A stretch of 64,000 bases of DNA, taken from NCBI RefSeq assembly GCF_040545925.1, contig NZ_JBEPMX010000003.1, positions 154,309 to 218,308 on the forward strand, read 5' to 3'. Under the pieces are notes generated by a model. The model did not search any database. It was not told where the DNA came from and worked only from the letters and a program-made list of their open reading frames with translations. Positions 55,600 through 63,905 of the stretch are shown here, piece after piece. A program made the translations under genes and the position numbers. This DNA comes from Alkalibacillus flavidus (GTDB lineage: Bacteria; Bacillota; Bacilli; Bacillales; Alkalibacillaceae). Positions within the stretch are counted from its first letter, which is position 1. Each line of letters opens with the position of its first letter.

Positions 55600-56709
55600 T
55601 CACTTAACCATCAATGCTTTAATTACTTCGCTCCGAAAATCCTTATTGGTTGTAAACTTTCCTATAAACAAATCAAACTTATTCTTAAGCCATAGAATTT
55701 CTAAGCGAGAGGGGTCATGAATGAAAATAGCCATATCAATTGTGTTTCCATATTTATCTTTTGAGTAAAAAGCTGTTGTTAAAATTGATATTGAAGAGCC
55801 ACCTTTTAAACCTAAATCGACAAGTGGTGAATTGCTGTTAGGAACAACATTCATGATTTCATATAAGGTATCGTGTGCGTTGCTTGTCAAAATCTCTTTT
55901 TTTCTGATTGCATTCATTAGGGTTGCATATTCCTGTGTTGTAGATTTTGGCTGTTTTTGAGACAAAACTACTTGAAGTTGTGTGTTAAAGATATCTTTGC
56001 TACTTAATTTTGTAATTAAGCTTTTATCTTTATCTGATCCTAATAATTCATTGATTTTAGTAGCTTTTTCAATATATTCTTCGCAAGTCATTTCTTTAAT
56101 TCTTTTTAATGCTTGATTAAATGTATTACCATTTTCCAATTGGAGATACGTACAAATTAAGTTAGCTGATGAAATCGGAAATAATGAATCATGTTCGTGT
56201 AAGGATAGCGATTTAATAGTATGGTTTATTCTGTTTAAACCTAACTCACCAATAAGAAACTCAGTATTAGCATTTGAACTAAATTGCATCATACCTTTAG
56301 CTATTTGTAGAAGTGTGACTCTATCTTTACTATTATGATTGTCTTCTCCTAACGAGTTAATCCAATCCTTATGTGCCCCTCCATCAGAGTATGGGATAAA
56401 ATATTTATCCAAGTCTTTCAGAGGTACTAAATGTTGAGGATCAATTTCTTTTGCATCTGTTTGTCTAGCAAACTCGATAGCTATAATAACTTTCAAGGTA
56501 CTAGCTAAAGGCATTTTTTTACCTGCTTGATATTCCAAAATGACATTATTATTCTGGATAGCAAATAAGGAAGCTTTGTCTGGATTGTTTTTGATAAATT
56601 TCAAGACATCGTGTTCAGTTTTTTTGTTATCGAATGATTTTATTGTCTTTGCTAAAACAGCGAATATTGTTGGAATAAGAATTATAATCACTATTAACCA
56701 GAAGTTCAT
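55600..56709 (-). CDS. Serine beta-lactamase-like hydrolase, membrane-anchored
   Basis: The 369-aa protein has an N-terminal membrane anchor (residues 2-19) and a penicillin-binding/class A beta-lactamase fold: SxxK in PLASTLKV near residue 70, SxN in SSNANTE near 145, and a KTG-like box LKGGSS near 302. It could be a peptidase or an esterase acting on the outside of the membrane. Resistance is not implied. AGAGAGGAT precedes the ATG. Lies 18 nt after the HTTM-DCC gene, so co-transcribed. Confidence 0.8.
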   Translation of the reverse strand: MNFWLIVIIILIPTIFAVLAKTIKSFDNKKTEHDVLKFIKNNPDKASLFAIQNNNVILEYQAGKKMPLASTLKVIIAIEFARQTDAKEIDPQHLVPLKDLDKYFIPYSDGGAHKDWINSLGEDNHNSKDRVTLLQIAKGMMQFSSNANTEFLIGELGLNRINHTIKSLSLHEHDSLFPISSANLICTYLQLENGNTFNQALKRIKEMTCEEYIEKATKINELLGSDKDKSLITKLSSKDIFNTQLQVVLSQKQPKSTTQEYATLMNAIRKKEILTSNAHDTLYEIMNVVPNSNSPLVDLGLKGGSSISILTTAFYSKDKYGNTIDMAIFIHDPSRLEILWLKNKFDLFIGKFTTNKDFRSEVIKALMVK

Positions 56710-56727
56710 CGTTGCTATCCTCTCTTG

Positions 56728-57900
56728 TTAATATTTTCTTTGAATGTTGATTTCACACCCTGATTCATCACAATGGTTTACTGGTACGATCATTCTTCTT
56801 TTTGCAATGTAATCGTATATTAGTTCACCCAATCCAAGATATTTGCCTATTACTAGAAATGGAATGAATACGTACAAGGGGGCTAATCTTGTGGAAATCT
56901 GTAGTATTGATTCAAAGCCACGTTTCATTTCTCCCGCATTTAAAGATTTGCTGTGCATTTTGCTTTCAACTTCTTCTTTTACTAATTGATATTCCTTTAG
57001 AACTTGTGGGTTTCTGATGCTAGCTGACTTCACTAGGTTAAATAGGTCCATTTTATTTATTGTCTTCATTACTTGTTGGCACATTGGACACCACCCATCG
57101 AAAAATACGATGATTTGAAATTTGGTCATATACTTTGCTCCGAACAGCCTTGTTTTCCTTCTTGTGTACAATGCAATTTTTCTATATCGGTATTCTAGTT
57201 TATATTTGAAACCTAGATACTCTGCATCTGTAAAGACCAATAATTCAAACATAATCATTACAAGAGAAAATGATAAGAGTCCCATACCGATTCCAATCCC
57301 AGCGTGGAATAAAACCATTGATACAACAATATACGGTTTGATAGTTTTATTTAATAAACAGAAGGGAAAAGCAAGTTTTATCAGGATACTTAAATAACCT
57401 ACAATTATTGTTAACCACAAATAATTCTCTGTTAGGTTTTGCAAGACTGGTCTACTGAATTCACTTACTTGAGAAATGTAGTAAATTGCCGTACCATTTT
57501 GCCACACTTCACCCATCAATTGAAATATAGCTGAGAAAAAATATACAATACAAAGTTGGATGATACATGCTAATATAGCGAAGTTATGAAATACCGTAGA
57601 TATATCTTTGAAAATACTACTCTTGTTTTTTTCAAGGCTCTTATGGTATTTGGTTGAGTCTAAAGAAAAGTATGCAGTAGTATTAGCAAACAATAGGAAA
57701 AACATACAAATGATCAGTAAGTTATCGCCACCATCGCTTATGTGTACTGTTCTATTATATAAGGATAAATAAAACACATAATTTATTATAGATACCACTC
57801 GACCCTTATAACCTAACAAATAGATAATAGCCACAATTATTCCGAGATTGTAAATTACGTCAAAATAAGCAAGAGAACTACTAAAATTATATAAATTCAT
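56728..57900 (-). CDS. HTTM-domain membrane protein fused to a DCC thiol-disulfide domain
   Basis: The 390-aa product has about six helices of the HTTM (gamma-carboxylase-like/SdpB-like) type in residues 1-235, then a DCC domain starting FFDGWCPMCQQVM near 265 with a CxxC pair. Such proteins are often near bacteriocin-like or redox genes, but the role is unknown. The ATG at 57900 directly abuts the IS30 end and has no ribosome site; the expected first helix is missing, so the 5' end was probably cut by the insertion. Confidence 0.75.
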   Translation of the reverse strand: MNLYNFSSSLAYFDVIYNLGIIVAIIYLLGYKGRVVSIINYVFYLSLYNRTVHISDGGDNLLIICMFFLLFANTTAYFSLDSTKYHKSLEKNKSSIFKDISTVFHNFAILACIIQLCIVYFFSAIFQLMGEVWQNGTAIYYISQVSEFSRPVLQNLTENYLWLTIIVGYLSILIKLAFPFCLLNKTIKPYIVVSMVLFHAGIGIGMGLLSFSLVMIMFELLVFTDAEYLGFKYKLEYRYRKIALYTRRKTRLFGAKYMTKFQIIVFFDGWCPMCQQVMKTINKMDLFNLVKSASIRNPQVLKEYQLVKEEVESKMHSKSLNAGEMKRGFESILQISTRLAPLYVFIPFLVIGKYLGLGELIYDYIAKRRMIVPVNHCDESGCEINIQRKY

Positions 57901-57901
57901 T

Positions 57902-58951
57902 TGTCAAATTAAGCGAGACAACATACTGTCATCGACGTGAGCCATGAAACACTCAATGGGCGTTCGATAATTCAAGGATTTCCTTGGTATGTTGTTTCTT
58001 CTTTGAACAAAATCAGCTATTTGATGTTGCGATACGGTGTTAAAATCGGTTTCTTTAGGCAACCCATTCTTTCGTAGTAAGCCATTGGAATGCTCATTTA
58101 GCCCTCTTTGAGACGGTGTTCCAGGGTCCGCGAAATAAATATCAATGTCATGTTGGTTACTAATGGCCTTCCAATTAGAGAATTCCTTACCATAGTCAAA
58201 GATGATGGATTTGAATAAGTGTTTGGGTAACGGATTAAGCCAATGGTTCAAGCTTGTTTCAATGTCGGATGCTTTTCTTCCTGCTGGTTTAATCGCAATC
58301 ATGCATTTGGTTAAACGCTCAACCAAGGTCAAAACAGCACTCTTGTGTTGGTAGCCAACGATGGTGTCACCTTCTAATTGGCCGAATTCTTGATGGTAGT
58401 TGGGGTAGTCATGGTCTCGATCTTCAATACGGCGTCTAAAGCTTTGTTTCCCTCGCTTTTCTTGGTGACCGTTGGGTTTTCGTTTGCCTTGCATAGGGAG
58501 GTCTTCTTGGTTAAATACACCTGATTGAAACAGACGATATAAGGTACGCATACGGCAGGAAATAGGCTTTTCATTTCGGCCTTTAATGACATCTGGCGTC
58601 CAGCCAGAACGAACCTTTTCTTGGATGTAATCTGTTTCAGAATCAGGTAGTTCAATCTTGGGACGACCCCAGTTGGCTTTGTTCGTTTGATATTGAAGAT
58701 GAATCTCTTTTGCGGTCATTCCTTCAGCCAGTTTCCTGATGATGCGATAAACGCTCTCATGACCACGTTTTAACTTCTTAGCAATTTTACGTCCTGATAG
58801 ACCAAATGCATGATATTCTTCTATGAATACCAATTCGGTTTTGGTAAGATGGGTGTAGGACATGTCAGATACACTCTCCTTAACTTTGGTAGGTTATGGG
58901 TTGAGTATATCATGACATGTCCTTTTATAGTGTCTCGCTTAATTTTACAAT
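57902..58951 (-). mobile_element. IS30-family insertion sequence, intact
   Basis: About 1.05 kb bounded by imperfect inverted repeats TTGTCAAATTAAGCGAGACA (57902-57921) and TGTCTCGCTTAATTTTACAA (58932-58951). It contains one full transposase. No matching target-site duplication is visible between the two flanks (TTCAT and TCCGG), suggesting rearrangement after insertion. Confidence 0.9.
57904..58863 (-). CDS. IS30-family transposase
   Basis: The 319-aa product has an N-terminal HTH (TKTELVFIEEYHAFGLSGRK) and the IS30 DDE domain: first Asp in QLEGDTIVGYQHKS, second in SIIFDYGKEFSNW, and the Glu in LNEHSNGLLRKNGLPKETDF. The frame is complete, so it may be active. A frameshifted sister is at 46008-46966. 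Confidence 0.93.
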   Translation of the reverse strand: MSYTHLTKTELVFIEEYHAFGLSGRKIAKKLKRGHESVYRIIRKLAEGMTAKEIHLQYQTNKANWGRPKIELPDSETDYIQEKVRSGWTPDVIKGRNEKPISCRMRTLYRLFQSGVFNQEDLPMQGKRKPNGHQEKRGKQSFRRRIEDRDHDYPNYHQEFGQLEGDTIVGYQHKSAVLTLVERLTKCMIAIKPAGRKASDIETSLNHWLNPLPKHLFKSIIFDYGKEFSNWKAISNQHDIDIYFADPGTPSQRGLNEHSNGLLRKNGLPKETDFNTVSQHQIADFVQRRNNIPRKSLNYRTPIECFMAHVDDSMLSRLI

Positions 58952-59110
58952 CCGGGTTGTATAAACAATAACAGTTATAAATGCTATAAGATTAACTAAA
59001 AATAAAAAAGTATCATAAATCCTGATACCCCCTTCTAATATGTAAGTGCCATATCTCAAAATATTCACTCCAAGAATAACTAATAAAAATATATAAATTT
59101 TGGTATTCAT
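58925..59110 (-). pseudogene. Small two-helix membrane protein gene cut by IS30
   Basis: ATG 59110 (GGAGGAG 8 nt upstream) opens a protein with two hydrophobic segments (IYIFLLVILGVNILRYG and FLFLVNLIAFITVIVY). Its last residues (VKLSETL) are read from the IS30 terminal repeat, so the original 3' end is missing or lies elsewhere. It might belong with the HTTM-DCC gene on the other side of the IS. Function unknown. Confidence 0.6.
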
Positions 59111-59289
59111 ATCCATTTCTCCTCCCTCAATAAATTATCTATTTCTCCTAAAAGTCCATTATAAGTTGAGCACCTACTTTTAGAGAAAAACTAACCAAGC
59201 AGAAAGTAGATTGAATAACTTTTCTCATACATTAACATAGTTTAGTGTGCTAACACTAAACTAGACAAAAACGTTAAGGTCTTTCAACT

Positions 59290-59535
59290 TGAACGTGACA
59301 GGTGATAAGTAATTAAGTGATTGATGGATAGGATATAATTGAACCGGTGCACAAAATCAAAAAATTCAAGGTCAACTGTCTTATCGTTCAATAAAATCGG
59401 TACCTTATACAAACTCTATTTTGATTACCTTGAAGGTTGTTTCAGCAACGGCATTGTCATAAGGGAACTTGGTTGCTGAGGAGATTAACCAGGCATTTGC
59501 CGATTCCTCAAATAGAAGCACCATTAAACCAATTT
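59290..59535 (-). pseudogene. IS3-family transposase C-terminal fragment
   Basis: In the minus strand FPYDNAVAETTFKVIKIEFV and, after stops, FDF-type residues and NYIHQSLNYL-like sequence match the end of an IS150-group transposase. Several stops make it non-functional. Confidence 0.75.
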
Positions 59536-59607
59536 TGAAAATGTAATGAAGATGAAGCATATGTTTACTGCACTAAACTCCAAAAATTAACCCAGTATTA
59601 TTACAGT

Positions 59608-59658
59608 AAATAGACTGGTGGGAAGCCGATATTAACTCGAGCTTGCACCAGTCTATTT
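59608..59658 (-). terminator. 13-bp hairpin, terminator-like
   Basis: AAATAGACTGGTG (59608-59620) pairs with CACCAGTCTATTT (59646-59658), just after the stop of the frameshifted gene remnant. Confidence 0.65.
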
Positions 59659-59677
59659 TAACTGACAAGGATTAGTA

Positions 59678-59880
59678 TTATTTCCCTTCAACGTTTTCAC
59701 ATACGTTAGGCTTAACAACTTCACGGTCAATCATTTCGTAGACGTACTGCTTTCCTCTTCTACAAGTACCATTTCGTCTCCTCTTTCGATATTACAAATA
59801 GGGGCAAATAACATTGAGTCTAAGAAATTTTCTCTATTAATATCAATATCGTTGATTTTGGATGAGTTCAGTTAATCAAC
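59678..59880 (-). pseudogene. Frameshifted C-terminal gene remnant, unrecognised
   Basis: One frame reads DSMLFAPICNIERGDEMVLV and a second, shifted by one base, reads QYVYEMIDREVVKPNVCENV followed by a stop at 59678. The two join into a plausible C-terminus, so this is a decayed gene. No family recognised; no start within the stretch. Confidence 0.45.
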
Positions 59881-59943
59881 CGCATCAAAATCAAATTGAA
59901 TGCCATGTTAAAATTTCACCAACGAACATTCTCTATATCATCT

Positions 59944-60555
59944 CTATTTCTTCAAACGTTTAACGGTTTCATTCGGCTGTTCACTCCTTGAAATAGCTGA
60001 AATCACACTTACCCCTGCACCTGTCTGTCTCACCTGCTGAGCATTCGATTCATCAATACCCCCTATTGCGACGACAGGCAATGGCACCTGTTCTTGGATA
60101 AAACGAAGACCTTCGATGCCAATTACTTCTTTCGCATCATCCTTTGAAGAAGTTTTGAACACAGGACCGACACCAAGGTAGTCAGCCAAATCCCAACGAC
60201 TGACATGAAGCTCTTCAGTTGTAGAAATGGATAGCCCTATTAGGAGCTCAGGAAACATTTCCCGAATTTCCCTAATATCACTGTCGTCCTGACCAATATG
60301 AACGCCGTCTGCTTCCAATTCACGAACAATTTCAATATCATCATTTACAAAGAAAGGGATGCCGTAGTCTTTACAAATCCTTCGCAAACGGTGACCAAGC
60401 TCTATCTTTGCCTGCCCACTCAGCGCATTTTTACCCTTTTCTCGGAATTGAAAGGTTGTAATGCCACCATTAATCGCCTGTTGTAACACCATTTCCGGAT
60501 CCTCCCTGCAATCCTGACTGCCCATGATGAAATACGTGTGCAGAAAGTCAGTCAT
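59944..60555 (-). CDS. thiE: Thiamine-phosphate synthase ThiE
   Basis: ThiE joins HMP pyrophosphate and thiazole phosphate to give thiamine phosphate. The 203-aa TIM-barrel has FQFREKGK, ADGVHIGQDDSDI, GPVFKTSSKDDA (pyrophosphate binding) and VVAIGGI. ATG 60555 overlaps the thiM stop; the ATG at 60573 is upstream in the thiM frame and lacks a site. Last gene of the operon. Confidence 0.93.
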   Translation of the reverse strand: MTDFLHTYFIMGSQDCREDPEMVLQQAINGGITTFQFREKGKNALSGQAKIELGHRLRRICKDYGIPFFVNDDIEIVRELEADGVHIGQDDSDIREIREMFPELLIGLSISTTEELHVSRWDLADYLGVGPVFKTSSKDDAKEVIGIEGLRFIQEQVPLPVVAIGGIDESNAQQVRQTGAGVSVISAISRSEQPNETVKRLKK

Positions 60556-61288
60556 CGGTCTCCCCCAATTCATCTAGCAGGTGAGGAATAAATGTCCCAG
60601 GGCCTCCCGCTTTCTTCTCAGCACGTTCGGCAGCTTTATTGTAGAAATTAATAGCGAACTGTACTGCTTCTATTTTCTCTTCCTCAATAGAAATGCAGGC
60701 GGCTATCAGAGATCCGAGCAGACACCCTGCACCTGTAATGTAACCGAGGAGTGGTGTTCCGTGCGAAGACGTGAAGAAGTCTTTTCCATCACTAATGACA
60801 TCTGTCTCTCCAGTCACTACAACCCTCGTCTGTAAAGTCTTCGCCGCTTCTAAAGCAATGACTTCTGCATCCCCACCTTCTTCGGAATCCACGCCTTTTA
60901 CCTTCAAAGGAATATCGGCAAGCGCACCTATCTCTCCAGCATTCCCCTTCACGACAGAGATATCGACTTCATTCACAATCCTTTGAACCGCCTGTTTCCT
61001 GAAAGTCGTTGCACCCGCACCAACAGGATCTAGAAGCACAGGAACCCCTGCTTTATTTGCAGTTCTTCCTGCTTTAATCATAGTTTCTAAATCCTCTTTC
61101 CTGACGGTACCAATATTCAATACGATGGCATTCGCGATACCGGCCATTTCTTCAATCTCTTCTTTTTCCTTAGACATAACAGGACTGCCACCGAATGCGA
61201 GCAGACCATTCGCAGTAAAGTTCATGACTACCTCATTCGTGATGTGATGAACGAGTGGGCGTTCTTCCCTCAATTGTTCAAGATTCAT
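60548..61288 (-). CDS. thiM: Hydroxyethylthiazole kinase ThiM
   Basis: ThiM phosphorylates 4-methyl-5-hydroxyethylthiazole for salvage. The 246-aa ribokinase-like protein has LVHHITNEVVMNFTANGLLA, DPVGAGATTFR and GAGCLLGSLIAAC. ATG 61288 overlaps the thiD stop (ATGA) and follows AAAGGAGAG within thiD. Confidence 0.94.
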   Translation of the reverse strand: MNLEQLREERPLVHHITNEVVMNFTANGLLAFGGSPVMSKEKEEIEEMAGIANAIVLNIGTVRKEDLETMIKAGRTANKAGVPVLLDPVGAGATTFRKQAVQRIVNEVDISVVKGNAGEIGALADIPLKVKGVDSEEGGDAEVIALEAAKTLQTRVVVTGETDVISDGKDFFTSSHGTPLLGYITGAGCLLGSLIAACISIEEEKIEAVQFAINFYNKAAERAEKKAGGPGTFIPHLLDELGETDD

Positions 61289-62085
61289 TGTTCTCTCTCC
61301 TTTCTGTAAGCCCAATGATTGGTAGGACCTTTCCCAGATCCAATATCAAAAGAATAACGGATGGCTTCAGTGATGAAGGGCTTTGCCTGTTCGACAGCAC
61401 CCGAAAGTGTTCGTTTCATCGCCAGATTGGCCGCAATCGCCGAAGCATACGTGCAACCAGTACCATGCGTATTCTCTGTCAGAATCTTATCCTCTCGATA
61501 CATTCTAACTTCTTCTCCGTCATATAATACGTCCACCGCTTCTCCATCTAGATGACCTCCTTTAACAAGTGCTCCACCTGCTCCAAATTCTTTTACCAAA
61601 CGCTGGGCTGCTTCTTCCATGTCACGTTCTGTGCTTATTTCCATCTCTAGTAATGTTTCCGCTTCAGGTATATTCGGTGTGATGACCGTTGCATAAGGAA
61701 ACAGGTACTCAGATAAAGCAGCCCGTGTCTCTTCTTCCATGAGCGGGTAACCACTGGCAGACACCATAACTGGATCACAGACATAAGGAATATTCTGACG
61801 TGCGATCCATGTCCCTATCATTTTTGCCGTCTCTAACGTCGCTATCATTCCAGTTTTGATGACATCGACAGGCAAATCTTCTTCAATGGCCGTAAGTTGT
61901 GTTTCAATAAAGAACGCTGGAACATGATGAACACCTTGAACGCCTGTCGTATTCTGGGCTGTTAGCGAGGTGAGCACAGACATGCCATACACTTCCCATT
62001 CTTCAAATGTTTTGAGATCTGCCTGTATACCAGCTCCTCCTCCAGAATCAGAACCAGCAATCGTAAGGGCTGTAAAAGGCTTCAT
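61285..62085 (-). CDS. thiD: HMP/HMP-phosphate kinase ThiD
   Basis: ThiD phosphorylates hydroxymethylpyrimidine twice to HMP pyrophosphate. The 266-aa ribokinase-fold protein has AGSDSGGGAGIQADLKTFEE and the anion-hole block ENTHGTGCTYASAIAANLA. ATG 62085 overlaps the tenA stop (ATGA). Confidence 0.94.
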   Translation of the reverse strand: MKPFTALTIAGSDSGGGAGIQADLKTFEEWEVYGMSVLTSLTAQNTTGVQGVHHVPAFFIETQLTAIEEDLPVDVIKTGMIATLETAKMIGTWIARQNIPYVCDPVMVSASGYPLMEEETRAALSEYLFPYATVITPNIPEAETLLEMEISTERDMEEAAQRLVKEFGAGGALVKGGHLDGEAVDVLYDGEEVRMYREDKILTENTHGTGCTYASAIAANLAMKRTLSGAVEQAKPFITEAIRYSFDIGSGKGPTNHWAYRKEREQ

Positions 62086-62768
62086 TTCAGCACCCCCTCT
62101 CCAACCGGCCAACCTTCGATCGTATAAGACATCTCCCAGAAAGCATATTCCAGCTGACAACTCTTTCTAAAAGCATCTTTCATAAGCTTGCGATCCTCAG
62201 AAGAGGCTGCTTCAGCTTCTTCATTTAGACGCTTCAACAAGTAGTCAGTCGTGTAAGTAATCGAATCATCAGCATAAAATTCAATCCATTCATAAAAAGG
62301 ATGATCAGGCTCCGGAGAGAATTCTTTCTTCAGTTCCTGGCCGATTTCCTGATACGTCCACGGACATGGTAGCATGGCTGCGATTGTTTTACCGAGAAGC
62401 CCTTCCGTCGCGACACTTTTCATATGTGTACGGTAATGGTCAGCCGTAGGCGGTAGCGGGAAGCCTTGAAGTTCTTCGTATGGCACACCAATATAGTTAC
62501 ACAAGTTATGGTGTGGATGGATCTCATCTCCAAGTACAAAAGCGATTTGTGCCTGGAAAAAAGCAATATCCTCGCGTTTTTTCGATTGAGATACCGCCGT
62601 TCCATATAGCTGCATGAACGTATTCAAATATTCATAGTCCGCCTTCACATAATGAGCAACTGCTTCGTCTGGTAACTCGCCTTCTCCAAGTCCACGAACA
62701 AACGGATGATCAAAAATCGCCTGAAATATATCATCGTTTTCTCTTCTCAATTCTTCTGTAAAAGTCAT
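62082..62768 (-). CDS. tenA: Thiaminase II / aminopyrimidine salvage enzyme TenA
   Basis: TenA hydrolyses formyl-aminopyrimidine breakdown products of thiamine to HMP (salvage). The 228-aa all-helical protein has FVRGLGEGELPDEAVAHYV, the CPWTYQEIGQEL active-site block with the catalytic Cys, and the C-terminal EYAFWEMSY. ATG 62768 follows AAGGAGG; the in-frame GTG/ATG at 62855 lies in the riboswitch. First gene of tenA-thiD-thiM-thiE. Confidence 0.94.
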   Translation of the reverse strand: MTFTEELRRENDDIFQAIFDHPFVRGLGEGELPDEAVAHYVKADYEYLNTFMQLYGTAVSQSKKREDIAFFQAQIAFVLGDEIHPHHNLCNYIGVPYEELQGFPLPPTADHYRTHMKSVATEGLLGKTIAAMLPCPWTYQEIGQELKKEFSPEPDHPFYEWIEFYADDSITYTTDYLLKRLNEEAEAASSEDRKLMKDAFRKSCQLEYAFWEMSYTIEGWPVGEGVLK

Positions 62769-62817
62769 AAAAAATAGCCTCCTTGTTTTGTATACAGGAA
62801 ACCACTCGAAATTTTGA

Positions 62818-62905
62818 GTGCTTCCCTTCGTCGGTATGACCCGAATCAGGTTCAAAGGGACTAAGGCTTTGCCTTATCTCAGCGATGATATTCGCGCCCC
62901 TAGCA
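62818..62905 (-). ncRNA. TPP riboswitch (THI box), tenA-proximal
   Basis: The minus-strand RNA contains CTGAGATAAGG, CCCTTTGAACCTGATTCGGG and ATACCGACGAAGGGAA, the conserved TPP aptamer elements, closed by TGCT/AGCA (P1). It is followed by a CACTC/GAGTG hairpin just before the tenA ribosome site, which suggests control of translation or attenuation by thiamine pyrophosphate. Confidence 0.95.
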
Positions 62906-63035
62906 ACGTTTTATACATTTATGACAACGGTTGGTCACTTCAATTACCATTATCTTTAACATCCAAGTGAAATGGTAATAATTCAGTTTATAGCATGCTT
63001 TAAAAAAGTAAGATTCACCCTTACCAAACAAGCAA

Positions 63036-63083
63036 CTATATTCTAAGTCTTCTCAAAGCTAACAAATCAACCATGGTCATCAT
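63036..63083 (-). CDS. 15-codon ORF between two TPP riboswitches
   Basis: ATGATGACCATGG... encodes MMTMVDLLALRRLRI and stops. AGGAGGGGG lies 8 nt upstream of the first ATG, an excellent ribosome site. It sits between the terminator of the upstream riboswitch and the tenA riboswitch. It may be a leader peptide or the relic of a lost gene. Confidence 0.4.
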   Translation of the reverse strand: MMTMVDLLALRRLRI

Positions 63084-63127
63084 CTATTCCCCCTCCTCTT
63101 CTCATGAATAATGGGAAAATGAAAACA

Positions 63128-63165
63128 AAAAACCGGATCCCTTAATAAATGGGACCCGGTTTGTC
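63128..63165 (-). terminator. Terminator hairpin linked to the upstream TPP riboswitch
   Basis: In the minus-strand RNA AAACCGGGTCCC pairs with GGGATCCGGTTT (one G-U) followed by a U-rich run, about 12 nt after the aptamer. It is the likely expression platform. Confidence 0.8.
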
Positions 63166-63176
63166 AATTTTATGTT

Positions 63177-63277
63177 GACTACTTCCCCACGCTGGCATCA
63201 CCCAGATCAGGTCCCAAGAGTCGGAAAGTAAAGCTTTCCTCTCAGCCCGTTTAACAGGCACCCCTAGTAGTTGAACT
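63177..63277 (-). ncRNA. TPP riboswitch (THI box), upstream copy
   Basis: GGGCTGAGAGGAAAG, GACCTGATCTGGGTGATGCC and GCGTGGGGAAGTAG match the TPP aptamer; CTAC at the 5' side pairs with GTAG at the 3' side (P1). Followed by a terminator hairpin and then only a 15-codon ORF, so its target gene is missing or tiny. Confidence 0.93.
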
Positions 63278-63408
63278 TCATTATTCACTTGGATAATAAT
63301 AGTGTAACAAAGTTCAGAAAGTTATGCATCTTTTGTAAGAGAAATATTTTCTATATTACACTCAGCTTGCTCGTCATTGCAATGCTGGAATCTGAAATTT
63401 CTAAAAAT

Positions 63409-63771
63409 CTATCTAATAATATTAAATAGATTCGTAGATAAAACCTTCTTACTTTCTTTATCAAATCCATATCCTTGAACACTTGTGATTAAATCATGTT
63501 CAGTTGTAAAGCTAGAGCACGCTATAATATGGTCTTGACCTCCGTTAGGTTCTTCCGTTAATTCATATTCAAAGGGATAAGGGTCTTCCTGCTCAAAAAG
63601 TTCAAGAAAATCCTCCCACTCTTCATTTTCAGCGCCAACGACCCTCCAGTAATGCAGTTGATGTGAATTGGAGTTGCAAAATTTAATTAATAATTCAATC
63701 GAATAAATGGCCAAATCTTTACCTAATTGATTAATGTGAAGACGATCTGAGAACATACCTAAAACAACCAC
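63409..63771 (-). CDS. Hypothetical protein, possibly disrupted at the 5' end
   Basis: The 120-aa acidic protein (EENEEWEDFLELFEQEDPYPF type composition near its middle) matches no family I know. GTG 63771 has no good ribosome site, and ATG 63756 is an alternative. Just upstream another frame encodes SNLIQGFIAFINNYKKRWDF ... DSNDKWLF and stops at the same point, so the gene may be frameshifted. Confidence 0.5.
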   Translation of the reverse strand: MVVLGMFSDRLHINQLGKDLAIYSIELLIKFCNSNSHQLHYWRVVGAENEEWEDFLELFEQEDPYPFEYELTEEPNGGQDHIIACSSFTTEHDLITSVQGYGFDKESKKVLSTNLFNIIR

Positions 63772-63905
63772 TTGTCGTTTGAATCTTTACTCTCCCATTT
63801 CATTTCAAAATCCCACCTTTTTTTATAGTTATTTATAAACGCTATAAATCCTTGAATCAAATTACTCATTTGCTCAATAAAATTTTGTTCACCTACTATT
63901 CGTTA

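Larger units (their letters stand above)
59126..59943. other. Region of gene remnants between IS30 and thiE
   Basis: About 820 nt with no intact gene. It holds an IS3 fragment, a hairpin, and the tail of an unrecognised frameshifted gene, each listed separately; 59126-59290 and 59540-59600 show nothing. Confidence 0.5.

Noticed and set aside
55600..56709. Acquired beta-lactamase resistance gene
   Set aside because: Only the general serine-hydrolase motifs match; sequence and context give no support for antibiotic resistance.
56728..59110. A known SdpABC-type bacteriocin operon
   Set aside because: Only the HTTM-like part recalls SdpB; no SdpA or SdpC homolog is visible.
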